Part shown: piece by piece, positions 60,021 through 64,000 of the stretch
Layout of the letters: every line of letters starts with the position of its first letter
How positions within the stretch are numbered: position 1 is the first letter of the stretch
The notes under the pieces: generated by a model
Database searches by the model: none
What the model was told of the DNA's origin: nothing
Seen by the model: the letters and a program-made list of their open reading frames with translations, nothing else
Origin: Flavipsychrobacter sp.
GTDB lineage: Bacteria > Bacteroidota > Bacteroidia > Chitinophagales > Chitinophagaceae
DNA length: 64,000 bases
Assembly: GCA_041392855.1 (NCBI GenBank)
Contig: JAWKLD010000001.1
Location: 1,288,001 to 1,352,000 of the forward strand
Direction of reading: 5' to 3'
Program-made: the position numbers and the translations under genes

Positions 60021-61790
60021 TTATTCTTTAATAATTAGAGACAATTCGTCAAGTTGTTGCTGTTCAACGGCTGATGGTGCATTTATCATGACATCTCTTC
60101 CTGCATTGTTTTTTGGGAAAGCTATAAAATCCCTAATGGTTTCCTGACCTCCAAGTAACGCACACAACCTGTCGAACCCTAGAGCAAGACCACCATGAGG
60201 GGGCGCTCCGTACTCAAAAGCCCCTAATAGGAAGCCAAACTTCTCTTCTGCTTCTTCTTTATTAATGCCCAAAGCTGCAAACATCTTTTCCTGCAGATCT
60301 CTTTGGAATATTCTTATAGACCCACCCCCTATTTCAGTACCATTTAGTACCAGATCGTAAGCATTTGCCTTTATTTCGCCATATTTAGAAGCGTCAGACA
60401 GCCATTCAATATGTTCTGCCTTGGGAGATGTAAATGGATGATGCCTTGCTACCCATCTCTTCTCTTCCTCATCTTCTTCTAACAAAGGGAAGTCCATAAC
60501 CCAAAGAGGTTTGAATACAGTATTATCTCTGAGTCCTAATCTTTCCCCAAGTTCTAATCTCAATTCACAAGCGGCTTTTCTAGTCAAATCTTCACCACCT
60601 GCCAATAGCAAAATTAGATCTCCACTATTTGCATTACAGAATGTCGATAATTTGCTCTTCATTTCATCTGTAAGAAACTTATCTATACTACTCTTATAAC
60701 TGCCATCTTCGTTACATTTTATATACACTAGCCCGCTCATACCTATTTGCGGACGCTTCACCCACTCTGTTAACTCATCTAGCTGTTTACGGGAATAATC
60801 TGCGGCCTCAGGAACTGTAATAGCAATAATAGATGCTGCCTCATTAAACACCTTAAAATCCATTCCCTCAAAAACGTCGGTTTGAGCTTTACCATTTACT
60901 TTGATGTTCTTTAGCAACATTTCAAAACGTGTATCTGGCTTATCATTACCATAGTTCCACATAGCATCATCCCACGTCATCCTCGGCAGATCACCTTCTA
61001 TTTTTATCCCCTTTACATCTTCAAATACATGCTTTAGCAAGCCTTCAAATGTTTGCAAAATATCCTCTTGATCTACAAAACTCATTTCACAATCAAGCTG
61101 TGTAAACTCTGGTTGCCTATCCGCTCTTAATGCTTCATCTCTAAAACATTTAGTTATTTGGTAATATTTATCATAACCACTTACCATTAATAACTGCTTG
61201 AAGGTTTGCGGGCTTTGTGGCAAAGCATAGAATTGTCCTTCATTCATCCTTGACGGCACAATAAAATCTCTTGCACCTTCTGGTGTAGACTTTATTAGGA
61301 ATGGCGTCTCAATTTCCCAGAAACCAGCTGTATCCATATAGTTTCTAACAGAACGATTGACCTTATACCTTAACTCTAGCTTTTCCTTTAATGGCTGACG
61401 GCGTAAATCCAGGTATCTATACTTCATACGTAGCTCCTCACCCCCATCCGTATTCTCTTCTATGGTAAAAGGTGGCACTTCTGATTCATTTAATATCACA
61501 CAGCTTTTAATATCTACCTCAATATCTCCTGTAGGCATATTAGGGTTCTTATTGCTACGTTCAATAACTTCTCCTTCTACTTTTAGAACATACTCTCTAC
61601 CTATAGGGTTTTGCTCTAAATAACTATTCAAATCCTCACTAAAAACCAGTTGAGTTATACCATATCTATCTCTTAGGTCTACAAATGTGATAGCACCAAG
61701 CTTGCGCACTTTTTGTACCCAACCCGATAATGTTACTGCTTCTTTTATATTTTTAATGCGTAGCTCTCCGCATGTATGTGTACGATACAT
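60021..61790 (-). CDS. aspS: Aspartyl-tRNA synthetase
   Basis: A 589-residue bacterial-type class IIb AspRS. The N-terminal OB anticodon domain (VTLSGWVQKVRKLGAITFVDLRDRYG), class II motif 2 (CFRDEALRADRQPEFTQLD), a GAD insertion at about 280-420 and motif 3 (GLALGFDRLCALL) are all visible. It charges tRNA(Asp) in the cytosol. It is divergent from the AsmA-like gene with a 132-bp gap. A TATCTTGC near-match to the minus-7 consensus lies upstream, like one before metG. Confidence 0.96.
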   Translation of the reverse strand: MYRTHTCGELRIKNIKEAVTLSGWVQKVRKLGAITFVDLRDRYGITQLVFSEDLNSYLEQNPIGREYVLKVEGEVIERSNKNPNMPTGDIEVDIKSCVILNESEVPPFTIEENTDGGEELRMKYRYLDLRRQPLKEKLELRYKVNRSVRNYMDTAGFWEIETPFLIKSTPEGARDFIVPSRMNEGQFYALPQSPQTFKQLLMVSGYDKYYQITKCFRDEALRADRQPEFTQLDCEMSFVDQEDILQTFEGLLKHVFEDVKGIKIEGDLPRMTWDDAMWNYGNDKPDTRFEMLLKNIKVNGKAQTDVFEGMDFKVFNEAASIIAITVPEAADYSRKQLDELTEWVKRPQIGMSGLVYIKCNEDGSYKSSIDKFLTDEMKSKLSTFCNANSGDLILLLAGGEDLTRKAACELRLELGERLGLRDNTVFKPLWVMDFPLLEEDEEEKRWVARHHPFTSPKAEHIEWLSDASKYGEIKANAYDLVLNGTEIGGGSIRIFQRDLQEKMFAALGINKEEAEEKFGFLLGAFEYGAPPHGGLALGFDRLCALLGGQETIRDFIAFPKNNAGRDVMINAPSAVEQQQLDELSLIIKE

Positions 61791-61922
61791 ATGTCTTTTT
61801 TGGAAATAATGTGCAAGATAGTTGGAATAGTTTGCTTGATAAAACTAATACTCATATTCTTGCAACAAATCTTTAACTTCAAATAAGAAAGAGTTTACCT
61901 TACTACCTATATTTCAATTGAC

Positions 61923-63665
61923 GTGTTTAGAAAGAGACGAAAACTAAAAATAGTCCTTATTGTCCTTGCCGTAATAGCAGTTGCTGCCCTTACCACCCTA
62001 CTCATAATAACACAGCATTATAAAGGAATAGTAAAAAAGGAGTTGCCTAAATGGGTGGCAGATGGTACCGATGGCTTATATAAGCTATCCTTAAAAAGTA
62101 TAGGGGTCAATATTTTTACTAATCAGATCACATTCAAGAAAGTAAATATCACTCCCGACACTTCTGTAATCAATCAACTTCCTGCCAACGATCCTAAAAG
62201 AAGGGTACTAGTTAGCTTATACATCCCTAAATTGTATATAAACGGAACTGACATTGAAGCCTATTTAAATAGCAAACGTTTAAACTGTAGCTCATTACAA
62301 ATAGAACAACCAACTATAATAATAGACCACAAAAGCGCTTGCAATGACGATGCCAGTAGTAAGAAAAAAGCACATTTAAGAAGCGTCAAGTTCAACAGAA
62401 TAATACTTAATGACGCCAACATTACTTATAAGAATACGAGCAAAGAGAAAAGCACTCTTGTAAATGCCAGTAATGTTTCTACGACTTTATATGATTGGGA
62501 ATTTATACCTAGTGCTCCTTACGACTCTTCAAAAATATTTTATGCAGACAGGGCTACAGTTGAAACAGGAGCCGTTAAGCTATTAACTGACAGCTTATTA
62601 TACCAAGTTGCTTTTGAAAAAGCTGACTATGATACCAAACAAGAACGTATTACTATTCATGGATTCACAATACTTCCTAAGTATGATAATGAAGAGTTCT
62701 ATACACATGTAGGCCACCAATGTGACATATACAACCTAAACCTACAAAGCATAGAGTTTGCTCAATTCAGCTGGCAGAAACTGATATACGACAATGCTTT
62801 TATTTCAGACAATGTATATATCAATAATTCCTCATTGCATATTTTCCATAGTAGAATACCACCAGAAGACCCTCATGACAAGCTAGGCAAATTTCCACAC
62901 CAGATTTTACAAAAAAGCCCTCTTCCTATTGGAATAAAACAACTAAAAATAAAGAATGGTACAGTAGGTTATTCTGAACTAAACAAAAAAACCAACAAAG
63001 TAGGCGATATCGAATTTAGCAGCTTAGAAGGCGAAATAAATAACATTACCAACATCCCTAAACAACTAGACTCGAATAATAGTTGTGAGATGAATATAAA
63101 AGCTAAGTTTAATACTTACTCTGATTTAAACGCTGTATTCAATCTTGACCTTACAGATGAAAAAGGAGGATTTTCCGTAAAGGGTAAATTAACCGATTTA
63201 GAAGCTCATCAGGTAACAGAACAATCAAAAGCATTAACAAGACTTGAGATCAACTCACTTAGATTACAATATTTGGATATAGATATCGAGGGGAATGAGC
63301 AATATGCAAAAGGCAAATTCACTATGGCATATAAAGGGTTAAAAATAAAAATTCCTAGAGCTGTGCCTAAAAAAGGATCTGAAAATGACGGAATGCTATC
63401 CTTTATCGCCAACAATGTTTTCATCTACACACACAACCCTATGCCTGGTAAAGAGATACGACATGTATCTACTTATGTAAAACGTGACAAGTATAAATCC
63501 TTCTTCAATCTCATATGGAAGAATATATTCCAAGCGGCTACCAAAACGGCTATAAGAGATCCAAATATTTTAGAAATGCTCAACAAACCTAAAAAAGAGA
63601 AGGAAGAGAAGAAGCAGAAAGGTCGTTTCAAAAATCTATTTAAAAAGAAAAACAGGGAACAATAA
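61923..63665 (+). CDS. AsmA-like membrane-anchored protein
   Basis: A 580-residue protein. The likely start is GTG at 61923, since it places a basic VFRKRRKLK stretch before one N-terminal membrane helix (about 8-30). The long periplasmic part has repeated beta strands with the AsmA-type rhythm (SLKSIGVNIFTNQITFKKVNI, LNDANITYKN, LKIKNGTVGYSEL). The C-terminus is strongly basic (KKEKEEKKQKGRFKNLFKKKNREQ). AsmA relatives form channels or bridges for lipid transport between membranes; a similar role is inference here. The stop codon lies in the loop of its own terminator. Confidence 0.65.
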   Translation: MFRKRRKLKIVLIVLAVIAVAALTTLLIITQHYKGIVKKELPKWVADGTDGLYKLSLKSIGVNIFTNQITFKKVNITPDTSVINQLPANDPKRRVLVSLYIPKLYINGTDIEAYLNSKRLNCSSLQIEQPTIIIDHKSACNDDASSKKKAHLRSVKFNRIILNDANITYKNTSKEKSTLVNASNVSTTLYDWEFIPSAPYDSSKIFYADRATVETGAVKLLTDSLLYQVAFEKADYDTKQERITIHGFTILPKYDNEEFYTHVGHQCDIYNLNLQSIEFAQFSWQKLIYDNAFISDNVYINNSSLHIFHSRIPPEDPHDKLGKFPHQILQKSPLPIGIKQLKIKNGTVGYSELNKKTNKVGDIEFSSLEGEINNITNIPKQLDSNNSCEMNIKAKFNTYSDLNAVFNLDLTDEKGGFSVKGKLTDLEAHQVTEQSKALTRLEINSLRLQYLDIDIEGNEQYAKGKFTMAYKGLKIKIPRAVPKKGSENDGMLSFIANNVFIYTHNPMPGKEIRHVSTYVKRDKYKSFFNLIWKNIFQAATKTAIRDPNILEMLNKPKKEKEEKKQKGRFKNLFKKKNREQ

Positions 63666-63680
63666 TTTGTTCCCTGTTTT
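63649..63680. terminator. Terminator overlapping the end of the AsmA-like gene
   Basis: Stem of 14 bp (63649-63662 with 63667-63680), loop TAAT. The left arm codes for the last residues of the protein and the stop TAA lies in the loop. A and T tracts on both ends suggest two-way action with the convergent S9 gene. Confidence 0.8.
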
Positions 63681-63699
63681 ATAAATATCAGGACTAAAG

Positions 63700-64000
63700 T
63701 TATTTATTATAACTAAGTCCCATGTTATAAAATAAGAAAGACCATTTGTCTGCCTGTTCTTCTATGATCATAGACGTTGGTTTACCTGCACCATGCCCAG
63801 CATTAACAGCTATTCTTATCAATGTAGGATTCTTACAACTTTGTGCAGCTTGTATAGCAGCCGCAAACTTAAATGAGTGAGCAGGCACAACTCTATCATC
63901 ATGGTCACCCGTTGTTACCATTGTAGCTGGGTAACAAGTACCTTCTTTAGCATTATGTACCGGCGAATAATTATATAGATATTCAAACATTTCTTTACTG
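63700..64000 (-). CDS. Prolyl oligopeptidase family protein, C-terminal end (truncated by window)
   Basis: Only the last 100 residues are in the window; the gene continues past the right edge. The S9 alpha/beta-hydrolase signatures are clear: SKEMFEYLYNYSPVHN, PATMVTTGDHDDRVVPAHSFKFAA with the catalytic Asp in the GDHDDRV loop, and NAGHGAGKP with the catalytic His. The Ser of the triad lies outside the window. The enzyme cuts peptide bonds after proline or related sites; location and signal peptide cannot be judged. It converges on the AsmA-like gene. Confidence 0.88.
   Translation of the reverse strand, partial: SKEMFEYLYNYSPVHNAKEGTCYPATMVTTGDHDDRVVPAHSFKFAAAIQAAQSCKNPTLIRIAVNAGHGAGKPTSMIIEEQADKWSFLFYNMGLSYNK

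Noticed and set aside
1..64000. CRISPR arrays, insertion sequences, rRNA genes or a replication origin
   Set aside because: No regularly spaced direct repeats, transposase-like genes, rRNA sequence or DnaA-box cluster was seen on reading both strands.

Overview
The window is an AT-rich chromosomal segment of a Bacteroidota bacterium, probably of the Chitinophagales/Sphingobacteriales side; the family is inference. The support is a GldD gliding lipoprotein, two large secreted proteins with type IX secretion (T9SS) C-terminal sorting domains, an S46 dipeptidyl-peptidase, DUF3467, a lipoprotein-type LptC, many lipoproteins with LxxC-type signals, weak Shine-Dalgarno sequences, and TAnnTTTG minus-7 promoter boxes in front of many genes.

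Layout. 1-7.4 kb: 5' end of mtaB, a lipoprotein, an outer-membrane-type protein, purM, a YdeI-like protein, a duplicated T9SS cargo protein and a thioredoxin. 7.5-18.8 kb: metG, an orphan HlyD/MacA-type adaptor, gpsA, an S46 peptidase, a coaX-OMP-lptC operon, a Lon-N-like protein and an O-antigen-ligase-like protein. 18.9-28.3 kb: meaB, a UDP-GlcNAc 2-epimerase homologue that has lost catalytic residues, a WecA/TagO-like transferase, a periplasmic-binding-like protein next to guaA, DUF3467, gldD and a TPR histidine kinase. 28.4-30.0 kb: tRNA-Arg(CCT) and an aldehyde dehydrogenase.

30.05-38.67 kb is a compact defence island in the 3' end of tRNA-Ser(TGA). A 22-bp exact copy of the tRNA 3' end marks the far border. 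The island carries one tight five-gene minus-strand operon, hsdR-hsdS-abiC-like-unknown-hsdM: a type I restriction-modification system with two extra, probably defence-related genes between hsdS and hsdM. No integrase is left; a degraded reading frame lies near the tRNA end.

38.9-49.7 kb: lipoprotein MsrA, tRNA-Leu(GAG), a histidine kinase, a GT2 glycosyltransferase, a LiaF-like/DUF4288/LytS/LytTR stress-signalling run, a DegT-family enzyme with His in place of the PLP lysine, and a two-unit M16 protease. 49.8-53.3 kb: a possibly undescribed surface system of three related small secreted beta proteins, a PapD/DUF916-like chaperone and a lipoprotein. 53.5-55.5 kb: TM2, DUF2752 and M48 membrane genes. 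55.5-57.9 kb: rplK-rplA-rplJ-rplL with a textbook Bacteroidota promoter and its own terminator, separated from secE-nusG and rpoBC. 58.0-64.0 kb: a lipoprotein, a second T9SS protein, aspS, an AsmA-like protein and the 3' end of a prolyl-oligopeptidase-family gene.

Convergent gene pairs are often closed by near-perfect inverted repeats that look like two-way terminators. No CRISPR array, insertion sequence or rRNA gene was seen.
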